64,000 nucleotides of DNA from Datnioides undecimradiatus (GCA_008933995.1 WARS01000030.1:4789804-4853803), one strand, 5' to 3'. Shown: positions 1 to 12,816, counted from the stretch's first letter. The notes: generated by a model from the sequence alone, not told the origin. A program made the numbers and translations.

Positions 1-195
1 CCGTGTGGCCAGCGGCAAGTTGACCGGGAAGGTGGTCAGGTGCTGCCCAGCGCATTGAACCACCAGCTGGTCATCACACACACACCTGTCAGGGCAGCCC
101 GAGGAGAGCACCGGTGATGTATTCACCCCCGTGGCGAGGAGGAGCAGAACTATAAGCCGCAAGGTTTGCGCGCTTGGCTGCGGGGCAAGACGCAT
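1..195 (-). CDS. lrrc52: Leucine-rich repeat-containing protein 52, N-terminal part (cut by window edge)
   Basis: The minus-strand reading frame from the ATG at 195 runs open to base 1, giving 65 residues. Residues 1-26 form a signal peptide (basic and polar start, then LIVLLLLATG). A cysteine cluster C34-x3-C38-x-C40-x7-C48 follows, then a first LRR-like stretch (LTTFPVNLPLATR), which is the layout of an LRRNT cap. An in-frame TGA lies 13 codons upstream, so this ATG is the first possible start. The family (LRRC26/38/52/55) are single-pass LRR proteins that act as auxiliary gamma subunits of BK-type potassium channels; LRRC52 partners SLO3 in sperm. The assignment to lrrc52 within the family rests mostly on the neighbour: mgst3 follows directly, and LRRC52 and MGST3 are adjacent at human 1q24. 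The repeats, LRRCT and membrane segment lie outside the window. LRRC26, 38 or 55 are the alternatives. Confidence 0.72.
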   Translation of the reverse strand, partial: MRLAPQPSAQTLRLIVLLLLATGVNTSPVLSSGCPDRCVCDDQLVVQCAGQHLTTFPVNLPLATR

Positions 196-615
196 GACAC
201 CGCCGAGGGCTTCATCCACCCCGTCTGGAGAGAGTCAGGCGCAGTCACATTCTTCATTGATACATCCTCACCAAGTTGTTTGTCCCAGAAATGATTTCCA
301 CAGAGGTCAAACCCAACGCTTGCCCGTGGCAACCTCTTGCGCGCAATGTCTCAGTTCATCCTGTCGTTGGCTCTGGATCCAGCGCGCATCCACTGTCTGG
401 AACTTGACAACCAGATGCCTTCATGCTGTTTCAAATTCCATTGAGTCATCCGGTTTCTTCCATCAGCGGACATCTATTCACACACTGTAAACGCTCACTA
501 CGTCCTCTCATGCCGCGCTGCCTGCAATAATCACGGTCAGTTGTTCCACAACATGTTTCCCATCGTCTCGCTTTCCGAAACTGAATCCAAATGAGGGGGG
601 CGCACTGAACTGCGC

Positions 616-641
616 GGGGGGGTGGGGGTGGGGGTGGGGGG
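616..641 (+). other. G-quadruplex-capable G tract upstream of lrrc52
   Basis: Four G runs of 7, 5, 5 and 6 bases are separated by single T residues. This is an ideal parallel G-quadruplex pattern. It lies about 420 bp upstream of the lrrc52 start codon, with the G-rich strand being the template strand for that gene. The surrounding bases (about 500-700) are CpG-rich, as expected for a promoter or 5' UTR. Folding is inferred from the pattern only. Confidence 0.6.
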
Positions 642-2615
642 TTGAGTGATCTCACGCTTTGGAGTGAGCTGGAGCGAGGGGTGAAGCTCTGCGTGGAGGT
701 TATGGAAATCAACCGTATATTGAGGCCAACAAAGTATAATGATTGTGATGGATAAGAATATAAACTGTGTGAATACGTTTTGGGGCTTGTATTTGTGTGT
801 TATAATATTTACTCATATCAGGCTGCTTCATGTGTGTGGAGGTGGAACAAAAAGCAGGTGCGTCTGACACCTGGGAAGCACATTGTACCAAAAGTGATGA
901 GATCACACAGGTTTTTAGACTTTGGACACAAGAGATTGGGGCAATAACAACAATGTGCTGAGAGGGGGAGGGTCCATGTCAGCCTAGCTACACCACACAG
1001 CCTTACATGTGCAGTGAGGCTTTTACCCCGAGTATACAGCCAGCAGATGATGGGACGAGATGAGATGGGACAAGGTGGTCTCAGGCAGCAGTTGTTTTTC
1101 CTCCTCTCTCCAGTCTCAGTGTGAGTCCTGAGTCTATTCTTGGTTCTCTGTGTAGGTGTTGAAGTGCTGAATCAGACTCAGCATGATGGAGGAGGAGGAG
1201 GACAGATGTGCCGCTGACAGTCTGTGAAAGAAACCACCCCGTGTCAACAGCCCGCTCCAACACTGACCACGCTCCCTCTTTTCCCCTCTCACGCGCGTCC
1301 AGTTTAGCCTATTCACCTGTCATCATTCCCAGGTGTCCAAAAACAGAGCATGGAGCCCATAAACATATACAACCTGGTGCTTTTGCACACTTGCCATCCT
1401 GTGGACTGAACTAATCCACACAGCTGTTTTGTGTCAAAGATATTCAGTGACTTTATGAGGACATCTAGTGACGACTAATAGGTAATGATTTACACTGTGA
1501 GTGGCCACCACGTGCAAATACCTGCTTATGAACTTTCTTTTCTGGTGCATGGTGTGCAGCAGACACAGATATTCAAATAATCTGCATTATTTAAAACATA
1601 TATTGTCTTTAAATTCTGAACCAGTTGTGGCCTGAGGAAAAATATGATACTGTCTGGTTTTCTCAACCTATGCTATATCTTCATCTACACTCTCATCACT
1701 TCCTCCATTCACATCTCCTCTCTTGGTTTCATGCCTTACACTGGCTTTAGCACTGGTCTATAGGCATGACTTTTGGCTTAATTCACTTCACTGACACACC
1801 TCAACATATTTTGCACTGTCACTCTGCATTTGAATGACACACAGATTGCAAAAAGCTGAATATAAAGCATGCTGTCTAATGAGGGGTATGAATTTATTTG
1901 TTTTTGTAAACCCTTGGATTAAAGCATGCTACTCATGTCTTAGTCTAGTTGCAAGGACATGTCTCCCATATTTACTATCTCTATGGATAATCTTCACTCA
2001 AAAAAGACTCACTATGATATAATATAGTAGACATAATAGATATAAAATGTATAGAAAACTAAGTTTTGTCCCATGCAAGCAGCTCATACTGTTTGCTCAC
2101 ACCACTAACAGTGCTTTGTATGCCTCAACTTGACCTGATATGTGATACAGGAAACTCTGGCCTGCTGGGTCCCTCCTCACCTTAACAGAGGGCAGATATT
2201 TTGGCTGCCATCCATTCAGGCTTACCAGGACCATGGCGCTGGTACTGTGAGCTGGCTCAGTCTTCTCTAGATAATTTTTTTTAGACGTGAGGAAGACATT
2301 ACCACTGCCATTACTTGTGCCTGTGCTTTCACTGCCAAGTCAAAGTGTCTGTCTTAAGACAAAAAGGATCACACTACCGTCCAACAAATGGAGTAAATGT
2401 GCCACATTGAGAGCAAATCCTGGTTCCTGTTTTGTTGGATTCCAGCACCCACTGATTTATATCTGCAACGTCTGATGATAATTAACCATATGTAATGGTC
2501 TATTCTGCACATGTATTCAAGCAGTAATAAATCTACCTCAAGTTATGGAAGAAACTATAGAGGAGGAGGTGACATCATCCTATCTCACAACTGATTTTAT
2601 GAAAATGATCCTATA

Positions 2616-2833
2616 TACACTGTTGCCCGTAAAGTTGGAATAAAATATTTTTTACTATTCTCATGAAATGATTATGACACTGTGATTTATTCTTGATAGA
2701 TAAAGTGTATATCTTCTCAAAACTCATCATTGCACTTGGTTAAAAGTAATTACTCATGTGTATAAATAGGAATAAAAAGAGGAATGTGTCTGAAAACAAA
2801 ATGATTCCATGCCCATGATTGGGCAACAGTGTA
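2616..2833. mobile_element. MITE with 13-bp terminal inverted repeats and TA ends
   Basis: The element starts TACACTGTTGCCC and ends GGGCAACAGTGTA, a perfect 13-bp inverted pair 218 bp apart. The outer TA on each side fits the TA target duplication of Tc1/mariner-type elements. The interior is AT-rich and has no open reading frame, so it is a non-autonomous copy. The family is inferred from the ends and the TA only. Confidence 0.7.
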
Positions 2834-3399
2834 TTTTGCTTTGTAAGAACTTTCTGTGCAGGGTTAATGAAAGAGAAATCACTGCTTGACATTTGTTTCC
2901 AAACAGTTATTGGATTATTGTTATTGGAGCTTTAATGTGTAAGTTGCATAGCTGGTGGGTTTGCAGCTAACTTCAAGTATTTTCTATACTGTTTTAAATG
3001 AAAGCATTTTTTTAAACCTTCACAAATCACACGTTAGTGTGTAAAATCTTTGTCTAAAATATTAATGCAGAGAAGGAGAGTTGATTTGTATAAAAATAAA
3101 AACACTGTGCTCTAGTAAAGCAGGCAAGTTTGCTGCTTACATCCCACCAAAGCTGACTAGCTGCTGGTCAGTTTGGTTGGAGACTCCTCTATTTTAGCTG
3201 GTTACCGTGGTAACGTGTGCACATACGTCTCGCGCGCATGTCAGATAAATGGAGATGCTATTTGAGGAAGCGCTGCTGTGACAGTATCTGTCGGTGTAAC
3301 AAGAAGAATTTCAGAAGTGAAACCGAATGCGACATGTAACAAGTATCAGCGAAAAAAAGCCGTCCAGTAAATCATTTTCCAAAAGAAAACGAGCACGAG

Positions 3400-3544
3400 C
3401 GTCCACCACGCCCTCGCCGCCTGTACGTGTGTTACGTAACTCCTACGCACACGGATACGTTTAAGTAGGAAACTTCGGTACTGTCTGTCATTGTCGCTGC
3501 GTTTCAGCGTTTGGGCCGTCAACCTCGTACTCCACACCTTGAAG
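3400..3544 (+). other. mgst3: Probable non-coding first exon of mgst3
   Basis: A CpG-containing stretch ends in AAG|GTACAG, a good splice donor at 3544/3545. The next acceptor (TTTTTCAAG) at 3973 opens the exon that carries the mgst3 start codon nine bases in. A 5' UTR exon here would be typical of the gene. The transcription start is not visible and the left edge is approximate. Confidence 0.4.
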
Positions 3545-3982
3545 GTACAGTAAACACATTTTTGCAAGTTGTGTGTGTTTTTTGTGTCTGTGCGCGCGTG
3601 CGTTCTGTAACTTGTTTAACGCTGGTGACGCCGCAGAAATCCTCATTTGACCTTTCATTTTTATGGCGTCCTTGTTCTCCAATGTAGGTTTCGCTCCCTC
3701 CTCTCACATCTCTAAATCAGTTCTCTGAAACTGAGCTAAGAAACACAAGTGGGAGAATGATAAACATTTATATGCAAGAGAAAACCGTATTTTCTGTTTG
3801 TTTGCCTGGAACAGAGCTCCTCCCTTCTCGTAGCCATAAGGAAGAAAAATCAGGGCTAAAATAAAAAACTTACACAACTTACTTCAAAAGTAGTCAAAAG
3901 CTTAAATGATAGAATAGTATTTTCACGTTTTTATTTTGAATAATCAAAATGATGTGATTTTTCCTTTTTCAAGGTCGTCAGG

Positions 3983-5069
3983 ATGGTTGCACTTTCCAAA
4001 GAGTATGGATATGTGGTGTTAACTGGCGTTGCCAGTATTGCGATGGTTGGACATCTGGCCTTTAGAGTGGGCAAGGCTCGGAGGAAGTACAAAGTGCTGG
4101 TGAGCACAAGTATGGAGTATATGTAGCAAATTGCTGTCCACTGTTCCCCAGTCATACTGTATTAAAAACCTGCAGTGACCCATTCAACCACTGCCCCAGC
4201 AGGTTTACAGTGTGCACATAAATTCTATAGTTTTGTTGCACACAGTTTCATGTTTTGACACTGCAACTTTTTGTGGCCTTTGCAAAGCACTTTAAATTGC
4301 CCTGACGAACAAACGTTGCCTTGCATTGCAGTATCCTCAGATGTACAGCAACGACCCCGAAACCGGAAACATTTTCAACTGCATCCAGCGGGCACACCAG
4401 AACACGTACGTGTGAGCTGCATTATGGGCGACGCAAGTTAAATTTGCACGCATTTATTTATATTGCACCATGCTGTTGTGAGTCATCATACAATGGAAGC
4501 AAAGAGGTCAAAGTTAACAAGCTGTTATCACCTCTCACCAGCCTGGAGATTTACCCCGCCTTTCTTTTCTGCCTGGCGGTTGGTGGTTTACATTATCCTG
4601 TAAGTTGATATGTCCATTCTACTGTTGTGCTAACATTCATGTTATTTCATACAAAATATGTTTACACAGTCTTGATGAAATGCTGGAAGACATGTATGCT
4701 TCCCCCTATAAAATGATGTCATATCTCAGTGTGTTACCTTTGCTTGTGTGTCCGTCACAGCGTCTCACCAGTGGACTTGGAGCTATATGGATTATAAGCA
4801 GAGAAGTGTACGCGCATGGGTACTCTACAGGAGGTAAGATAATGTTCTATGTTTCTTTTCCTGCATTTGTAACATAAAGGCGCATTTGAAGGTGCTTTTT
4901 TCGTTAATACTGCACTTCCTCTTAATCAGATCCTAAAAAAAGAATGCGGGGTGCGTTCGGGAACGTAGCTTTGCTCGGGATGATGCTAGCCACAGCCAAC
5001 TACGGCCGCCACATGCTTGGTTGGACAGGACCACGGATCGGCCCCTTCCATCAAGCCAACTGTTGCTAG
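3983..5069 (+). CDS. mgst3: Microsomal glutathione S-transferase 3
   Basis: MGST3 is a MAPEG-family integral membrane enzyme of the ER and outer mitochondrial membrane. It has glutathione S-transferase and peroxidase activity, and leukotriene C4 synthase activity is reported for some members. Coding exons: 3983-4099, 4332-4405, 4542-4599, 4761-4833, 4930-5069. All junctions are GT-AG and phases close, giving 462 nt and 153 residues against 152 in human. The start reads [15 protein letters not shown]. The MAPEG core appears as [18 protein letters not shown], with the conserved Arg and Asn of the glutathione site, followed by [13 protein letters not shown]. Four hydrophobic segments are visible. 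The C-terminus ends in a double cysteine (ANCC), near the KCCH end of human MGST3 where acylation is reported. The start is fixed by homology. It lies head to head with lrrc52. Confidence 0.96.
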
Positions 5070-5395
5070 TAAGGATGAAGCCTTCAGGATGGGGTCACTC
5101 AGTCATTCACCTTATAATCAAGGCAGACTACATAACCTATAACCTGCAATAAGCATGCTAACCTCTGACTAATTTAACGTGTAGTCAGGTGAAGTTTGTG
5201 CTGTTAGTGACCCGACCAGTTCTCCAGGGAGGGGAGTGCCTCATTTAGGATAAGGGATGTGCTCTATTCACCGATCGGCACTCCCACAACATGCAAGGCC
5301 AGTCACTTCATCTTTGTTGCATTGTCACCTGAGACCTGATTTCGAAATTACAAATTACTCGGCCGCGTGACTTTTTATATTACCTGTATTTTTAC

Positions 5396-5405
5396 AATAA
5401 ATAAA
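5396..5405 (+). terminator. mgst3: mgst3 polyadenylation signals
   Basis: Two overlapping AATAAA hexamers (5396-5401 and 5400-5405) lie about 330 bp after the mgst3 stop codon, in the expected strand and at a normal 3' UTR distance. Confidence 0.6.
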
Positions 5406-7221
5406 TGAAGATGGTGTCATAATTAAAATTAGATTTTCAGAGGACTTAAATCTTACATGGTTGATGGGCAGGGTATCGTCTTATGTCTGCATTCACTTTG
5501 TTGAAAAGGTGTTTATTAATGCCATTATTCCAATTGTTATGGTTATTATGAGAAGTTTTTACATTTCTTGAGCTGTTGTATCTCATGCTGAAAACAGGGT
5601 TTTGACATTTGCCACAGATATTAAATATCGTCCATTGGTTAAAAATAATATTGTGTTTCATTGCGAGATGAATGGGTATTGATTTAACATTTGTCCAGTT
5701 AATACTGGTGTGTGTTTAAGGGAGCGGCTTTTTATCCTTTTTTTTTTTTTTTAAGCTGAATGTAATGTAATCAAGTAATGTGGATCAAAGTCCAAGTGCA
5801 TTTATATCTCTGCAAGCTGCTGGGCTCTAAAATCAACTACAAACGAAAGCACCGTTCATACAATGACACAGCATATTGCACTGGAACTCCCCCACATACT
5901 ATAGCTATAGTTCATTTAAGATCCCGCCCCCAATGCTTATGCAAACTGAGGCTCACAGCATTGAGGTTTCTGTTTTTATTATCAAACATGAAATCCTTAT
6001 ACGAACACAGTTTTACAGTCCACATTTCAATGGCATAATAACACACATCACTGAAAGTCACACACTAAGTAAAAACTCTGACACAACAGCTTTTAGTTCC
6101 AGCACATTTGCATTATACTCCATCTAACACAGATACTGTTAACAACAATCTACTCCATTGTACTTCCTCACTGTCTCCACTTAAAGCATTTAAACTAACC
6201 AGCCTTGTGCAGAAACGTCCTGTATGAATAGGAATTTTACAGCACATTTAACAATAATAGTGTGATACATTTTAGTGTACAAATATTAATGTGTTTAGTT
6301 AGTGTAGCAAGGTCTCTTCCTAGTGTGCGCTGTGGATTAAACAATTAAAACAAAGAATCACCATATTCAAGTTTTAAATACTAGTCTCTGACTATGGTGA
6401 CACCTGTTCCATAACACGTGTGACTACGCACTAAAGGCTGCAGTGTTAAATATTTCCATATACTATTTTGGGTAACTTGGTTAATATATTTGAACAATTG
6501 GTTAACGAGTAGCTGTAACAGAATTAGTGTGTCGATTTGTCCAAAGATATGGCTTTTGAATTGGAAAATCACCTTTTTATGGTTGGTTGGGTTTTTTTTG
6601 TAGATTTCCTGCAACACGTCAGTTTTAAGACAACGTGGCAATTTGGTTTGAAAGTGCACTTCACTGAGTATTGGCCCTTAAGGGACTTACAATTTCTATT
6701 CCTTAACTGCTTTAGGCATATTGGCCACTTTCCCCTGTATCTTGAACCACTTATCCCTGTCTTTCACTCTCCTTTCACTCTGTTTTTCTCGCTGTTAACC
6801 TGAGGTTGTGTATTTATTACCTTGGAGGACTTCATTCAACCTTGATCCACATTACTTTCGATGTCCCCTAGTGGGCACTGTGACCATTCATGCCACTTTA
6901 AAGTGCTGTGCATACATGAGGAGGCAGTCAGGGGTGCAGAGGTACCATTAACTCACCTCAGGAGAAAAAGAAAACAGAAGGTTTTCAACAGACTGAAAAT
7001 CTCCAAAAACTTTAAGGGAATGTGGACAAAAGTACTTCTGAATCCTCCAAAGACTTTCTCATGGAACCTCAGATAAACATTTGACCTAGAACTCATAAGA
7101 GGCAACTCATCTGCAGGGATGCATTTGCGTCCAGGCAAAGGCTTTCCTCAGATCCACGCTGGTCTGCCTTTGGTGTCTGTTTTGCTTGTGTTCTCTGAGT
7201 TGTGGCAGCAGGATGCCTCCC
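5406..7221. other. Intergenic region and 3' UTR of the mucin-like gene
   Basis: AT-rich sequence with no splice-supported coding region. The minus-strand mucin-like gene ends at 7222, so its 3' UTR runs leftward into this stretch. A minus-strand AATAAA (TTTATT on plus at 6813-6818) is a plausible poly(A) signal, giving a 3' UTR of about 400 bp. The reading frames here are short and match nothing I recognise. Confidence 0.5.
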
Positions 7222-10200
7222 TCAGTAGGAATATCTGGAGAGTGGCGTGTCCTCCATCAAATCATCCTGGAGAAGATCATTAAAACAGGTTAGTTTTTAC
7301 TTTTAAAGAGGCGCAGCTGTTATGAAAGACTTTGCAAAGACTGGCAAAAGATGAATTCTTATACATTCAGTTTTCCATTGTTTTTAACAGTGCATGGGTC
7401 ATTTTGGGACTTTTTTATGATCTTTTCTGTTTCTGTTCTCTGACAACTACAAAAACATTTTAGTTATTGGGAAATAAACAGAAGGAGTTCTGAGAACACA
7501 CAATCACAGGTATGATTACTGACGAAGTGACTCTTTGTCATCCCCTCTTTGTATCTCTGTCCTCTGAAAGTCTCTCAGGACAGACCATACGAAAAGTAGG
7601 TTTCAGTTGTTTGTGTTTCTGTTTACTCAGCTGGAACGATGACCTTCTTCATAGCTCTCTAAGCACTGACTGAGGGATAGCTGTGGCAAAGTTATGTCCT
7701 GAAATATTCTTCACACATGATATTTTATTGGTCAGCCAGTTCGCAGCTCAATTTTATAATAACAGTGGAAAAAAATGGTGATTGTAGGTTGCAAGTAAAG
7801 GTGAAGCTTGTGCTTCTGTTAAGTTGGGACACTACAGAGAAGAGAAGTCACTGGATCCTATATTTTCAATAATAGCAATGGTGTCCTTCAATGGACCCTC
7901 ACTACCTCATAAATGTGAGGGTTGAGCGATATGTCAAAAGGTGCTCGTCACATTTCGGATAAGCTAACTTATCCAAGATGAGTGTGTGTATAAAGCAGGA
8001 CACACAAACTCTGTGTGAAGTACCAAGATTTTAAGGAGTCCCTCATAATTTCAGCAGGAATGTGTGTGCAGGCAATGATTCACTAAATGTGAAAAATAGA
8101 AATGTGAAATGTGAGAGTTCGGGATTCTCTCTTTTACTGTAGACAAGATTGTTAACTCATGAAACACACTTCATTCAAACTTGACATGAATAAAATAAAA
8201 CTCAACAGTATTGCCTTGGTTAGTCTTTCCACTGTCACCATCTCTCATTTGGTCAAAATAAACCATTAATTTAGAGTTCGATATGAAAATATCCAGGAGA
8301 AAACTTGACAAAATCACCCAAAAGAACAAACTGTTGATGGATTCACATGGCTGATATATATTTTTCAAATTCTCTAACCCCACTGAACAAATATTTGTTT
8401 CTAACTTTAGACCTCCAATTTGTAACCCATGCTTTCTGATAGAAAATCTGAACTCTACAGTCTGAGTTTAGATAACTCCTAATGACATCATCAGGGTTTA
8501 TTTTCCCTAATAGACAGCTCCCTTTAGAGCTACAGCCAACATGACGCAACTGTCTTCACAGTCACAGCAGGTTAACTGACTGCTATGAGTAAACAAAAAA
8601 GCTGGAATGCTCCTTTAATCACTAACTCAGTAATGTTTGTATGTACAGAACAGCGAATCTTACCATGGGTAGATCCTGCAGCCGATGGAACTCCGGGTGG
8701 TTTGTCCGCTGGCGGAGTTTAATGAAGAGGATGACGAAGACGATAGCAGTGGTGACAATGAACACTGACAGCAGACCAGCCAGCAGGGGGTCCAGAGGGG
8801 AGCTTGGTCGGTAGCGGGTCCCCTTTAGCTCTGAATGGCACAAAAATGGACAAACATAATGAGAGAATGAAGCCAATCTAAGAAGACTAAATTGAAATTC
8901 TACCTTCTACCTTCATCTCCAACATTGAGCTCAGACGGGAGCTCCTGGTGTGTTGGCCCTGCAGGACCCCGGCCCGGAGCTGAGGTCAGAGTGCGTGCTG
9001 TGGTTGCTGGCTGTGTAATGGCTGTGGTCAGTGATGCTGATTGTGGCTGGATGGTGGAGGTGTGGGCTGTGGAGAGTGTGTCCGGCACTGAGGGAGCTGG
9101 CTGAGATGAAAAGGTGGTGAGAGGGTCTCTCTCTTCAGTGGATGAGAGGTGTTGCAGAGGGGTGGGGCTGCTCCATACAGTCGGTGTGGATGAAAGGCCG
9201 TCTGCAGCAGCTGAAAGTGGGGACGTGAGGGCAGAGCTGTGTCAATTCAAAACAGTGAGGAGAATCCTTCAAAGGAGGTGATCCAGAGGTAACTCTACAC
9301 CACCCTGCTCAAAGCTGCAATCCATAATGTTTTTGCAATCATGCCCCACTTATCCTGTTGGACAAGGCCAAGAAACTGCACTAAAAACACAGCCAGCATG
9401 ATGCCAGTGACCTACACATTGTTTTTATATTTCTACACATCAAATCAACAGCATAATAATGGTGGAGGTTACTACTGTTCTTCAGTGGCTGGCTCAGATA
9501 AACAACATCAACACAAATGTCTTTCACCATCCTGAACACTGGTTTTGCTGCTGGAGAGGGCCCTGCTAAAGACACAGAACTAACATAAGAAAAGATTGTA
9601 GTGTCGCTCCATAAAGCAGAAAACCTGCAATGATTTCAAAATCAGTCGAAGCTGATTTTAAGCAAAATAGCAATATTAGCTGGTTCTGTCCAAAATGTGG
9701 ATATGTTCGGGTTTTCCTGCTCTTTTGTGTCAGTATATTTAACGTGTTTGGGGTTTGGATCGTTGTCCAGAAGACTGTCTCTATATATGATGTCACTATA
9801 GACAGGGAACACACTGATGATCATAATGTAGAAAATAACTAATAGATTCAGTGCATTTTATTTTACAGAAGCAGTCTCTATTTTTCCTGCTAGTCACTAC
9901 TTGTTTTTCTGAGTTTCTCTGTGAAACTAATCAGCACTAAACACACCAGCTTCACTAGCTTCTACCCCTTTCAACATGAGTATGTTCTTACTCAGCTTTA
10001 AGCACATGTGTCTGTTTACATCATGTTTGACAGCTGAGGAGGGGGCTGGGAGAGCAGCGTGTTTAAGGAACATTGTACATTCTGCTGTTTACATATACAG
10101 ACAGAAGGGACCGGCACTCATTAGTGTTCCTGTGGGCAAAATGGCTAAAAGATAAACAATCAAGGGACCGCACATTAGCTGAGAATAAGATTTAAGTATT

Positions 10201-11984
10201 ACCTCATGACAATACAAAACTGATTGTTATTCAGTGAAGAAACCCATGTGCATATTCTGCATTAAGCAAATCAAAATAATTATAGCTGTTGAGGTGAGAA
10301 CAGCAGCTTTTGCCAAGTGACAGCTTCCACATTATTCTGCAGGGACCGAGAGGTGACGCCAACAGCTAAAAGAGGGCGCAAGAGTGTGATCTGGATGGCG
10401 TTATGTCATATTGTTTGTTATTTCTGAACTGCTCAAAGAGGCAACATGGCATCAGTGGCGGGGTTTATATATATATATCTGATCTTAATTCTCAATCTGG
10501 GTACAGTCATGTGGGGGTCACCATGTTCCTGGAATGCTGCTGGCACACGGAGCTAAGTCTCAGGACGGAGTCTATGTTTGCAAACATCTTTTAGCGTGTG
10601 GGATGTTTTATTTTAAGAGTCTGGACAGAGTAAACAGACCAGACTGGAAAATTATAGATGCACAAAGATAGAAATATGGATGAAAATGATGGCCATGATT
10701 TTGATGTTTCCCAAGTTTCAATAAAGGCCTAGACTTTTGGGGGAAAAAAGAGGTAAATAAACATGCATACAGGTTTGTCTTGGTTACCTGAGGGTGAAGG
10801 AGTAACGGGGTGAGGCGTCATGACAACAGGTGCATTCAGGTGTTGAGATGTAACCACCGCAGAGCTCGTGGTTGACAGGTGTCTTGTGTACACCGCATTT
10901 GTCGGAACCTCCGAATGGTCAGTCCCTTCAGTCTTGATAACGGTGGTGCTTTGAGTGAAGGTTTCATCCACGCCTACAGGATGACGTGTCCGCTGTGAGA
11001 ACTTGTTCACAGGATCCTCTGTGAGGTCAGGAGATGCTGAGCTTCCTGCATAACTCGAAAGGGCAGCCAGGGTGACGACAGGAGGCGAAGCACTGCTCTG
11101 ACCTTAAAAATAAAAGATCAATAATACAAATCAATGAATCGATAAGTTGCCAAAATGTAAATTGGTAGGTAAAGGAAAAGATATTCAATTAATTTTGATC
11201 TAAGACAATTATTCTCATGTGAGCAGTTAAGCACTTTTCTTTATAATGACTCAAATGATTATTGCTTACAGTTGCAGATTAACTTTGTGTTAGTTACTTG
11301 ATCAATCACCTCGTTGTGGCTCTTAAAGCCAAATATATCCAGTTTGCTATCATTAGGTCCCAAAAAATCCCTGCCTGCAAATGACTCATCCAATTAGTCA
11401 TCATCAAAATAGTTGCCAATTAATCTTCTGTCATGGACTAATCAATTAAGCGATGCATTACAGTGTTTTGATAGCAATTTTAATGCTTAAGTATGTGCAG
11501 AGAGAGCTGTTTTGAGTGCTCTGTATTTTGCTGTTTCCTTCATTAAATGACATTAATGATGAAAAGCAGAAAGAGAAATCTAAATGAAGTTTGCATGTAT
11601 TTAAAGTGCATTTGGACACAAATCAGAATAAAATGAGTACCCACGTAAAGAAAGAAAGACTCACCTTGTTGCTCAAAGTAAATGATCTGAGCACGCCCTG
11701 CTGAGGTGGACTATAAAGTTGATAAAGGAACTGAACAGGTAAAAATGATCAGATGCAATCAGCAGCCTGCAGCTCTGTCTGAACTTTCTGTGAGATCAAT
11801 CGACTGTCGAGGGCATCATGTGCTGAATCGACAACGAGTCCAACTCACGTCAGCAGCCCGTCCGCATCGCAAAGACACACACGCGCGCGCACACACACAC
11901 CAGGGATGACACCTTACCTCTTGTCTGCGATGAGCCGGTAAGGACCACCAACACGCAAAACGCCAAATTCATTCCCAGCTTCAT
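7222..11984 (-). CDS. Mucin-like single-pass type I membrane protein, not identified
   Basis: Five coding exons on the minus strand join in phase: 11918-11984, 10788-11102, 8911-9210, 8664-8830, 7222-7266 (894 nt, 297 residues). Exon 1 encodes a signal peptide (MKLGMNLAFCVLVVLTGSS). Residues 23-227 are rich in Ser, Thr and Pro with many ST pairs and few cysteines, as in heavily O-glycosylated stalks. One transmembrane segment spans about 243-264 (LLAGLLSVFIVTTAIVFVIL). A 33-residue cytosolic tail starts KLRQR and ends EDTPLSRYSY. The membrane-proximal exon and tail look conserved in style, whereas the stalk is low-complexity and so hard to place. I do not recognise the family; sialomucin-like surface proteins are the nearest description. 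The gene is head to head with ipo13, starts 833 bp apart. The final 45-nt exon rests on a clear acceptor and in-frame stop. Confidence 0.78.
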
Positions 11985-12816
11985 CTCTCTTCCCCTGCAG
12001 AGCACAATAAAAACAAAAAGCGCAGCAAAGCGGGCTCTCCGCGGCGGCGCTGCTTTTTAGCACTGAGGTTGTTTCCGTTACGTGATTTGACAGGGCACAT
12101 CATCAGCGCTAAAAATATCCTGAGGGAGTCGGGCAGAAGAGAAGTAGGGGTGGGGCTGCATGGCAGGCGGCGTGCGGGCGGCGGTGGGTGCACAAAAGAC
12201 GCGCGCGCTTCATCCTAAAACGAGCAAACCGCCGTCACCGATCCAACTGCACATTCACGTTTCACATCTCCAGCTCTGACTGCGAGTGTGTTCTTTTACC
12301 CCACGACACAGTCACCCATGTTCTCATCCAGTCCCCTGAAAATGCATGCAGTTCGCAGCCGCTGTCGCTCCGCTGCTCCAATCAGGTGTCAGTGCGTCAG
12401 AGGCGCAAGTTGTCTGCGTCAGGAGCGCCTGTTGTCCGCGTAGAGCTGCTGAAGCGTTGAACACAACCAAGCTGTTTAGGCAAGTTTGAGTGCCTGATTA
12501 TCAGATGCTTGTTGCAATCAATTTCTGGAACAGTGAGAGTGGGTGTGTGTGTGTGTGTGAGTGTTTGCTGGTGGTAATGTGAGGCGACAACTTTTCAGCC
12601 CCCGCAGAGGTCAGTATGTCGTCATGCCTGAGCGCACTGCCCACATGTGTACATGGACAGCTGAATGACCCGCCGCGTCCTCTGGCAGCGTGCTTTGACA
12701 CACTTTAGAGGACAGCCTATCCTCCCTTTAATCGCTTCATTTTTTGCCGACTAGACTTTAATTTCTGAGGGATATCCAGCGGCAACAGGGGGACACCTTC
12801 CTTCACGTTGCGCCAG
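11985..12816. promoter_or_regulatory. Shared upstream region of the mucin-like gene and ipo13
   Basis: Two start codons pointing away from each other (11984 minus, 12817 plus) are separated by 832 bp. The half near 12000-12480 is CpG-rich, consistent with a bidirectional promoter. A (TG)n run lies near 12543-12559. I see no coding exon. Transcription starts cannot be read from sequence. Confidence 0.5.

Larger units (their letters stand above)
196..3400. other. Intergenic region between divergent lrrc52 and mgst3
   Basis: Bases 196 to about 700 are GC- and CpG-rich and probably hold the lrrc52 5' UTR and promoter. Beyond that the sequence is AT-rich, with short random reading frames and no splice-supported coding sequence. 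A MITE-like element sits at 2616-2833 (listed separately). I see no other gene. Confidence 0.6.

Noticed and set aside
446-712. 88-codon minus-strand frame with a proline run
   Set aside because: The proline run is the translated G tract at 616-641. The real lrrc52 frame starts at 195 in another frame.
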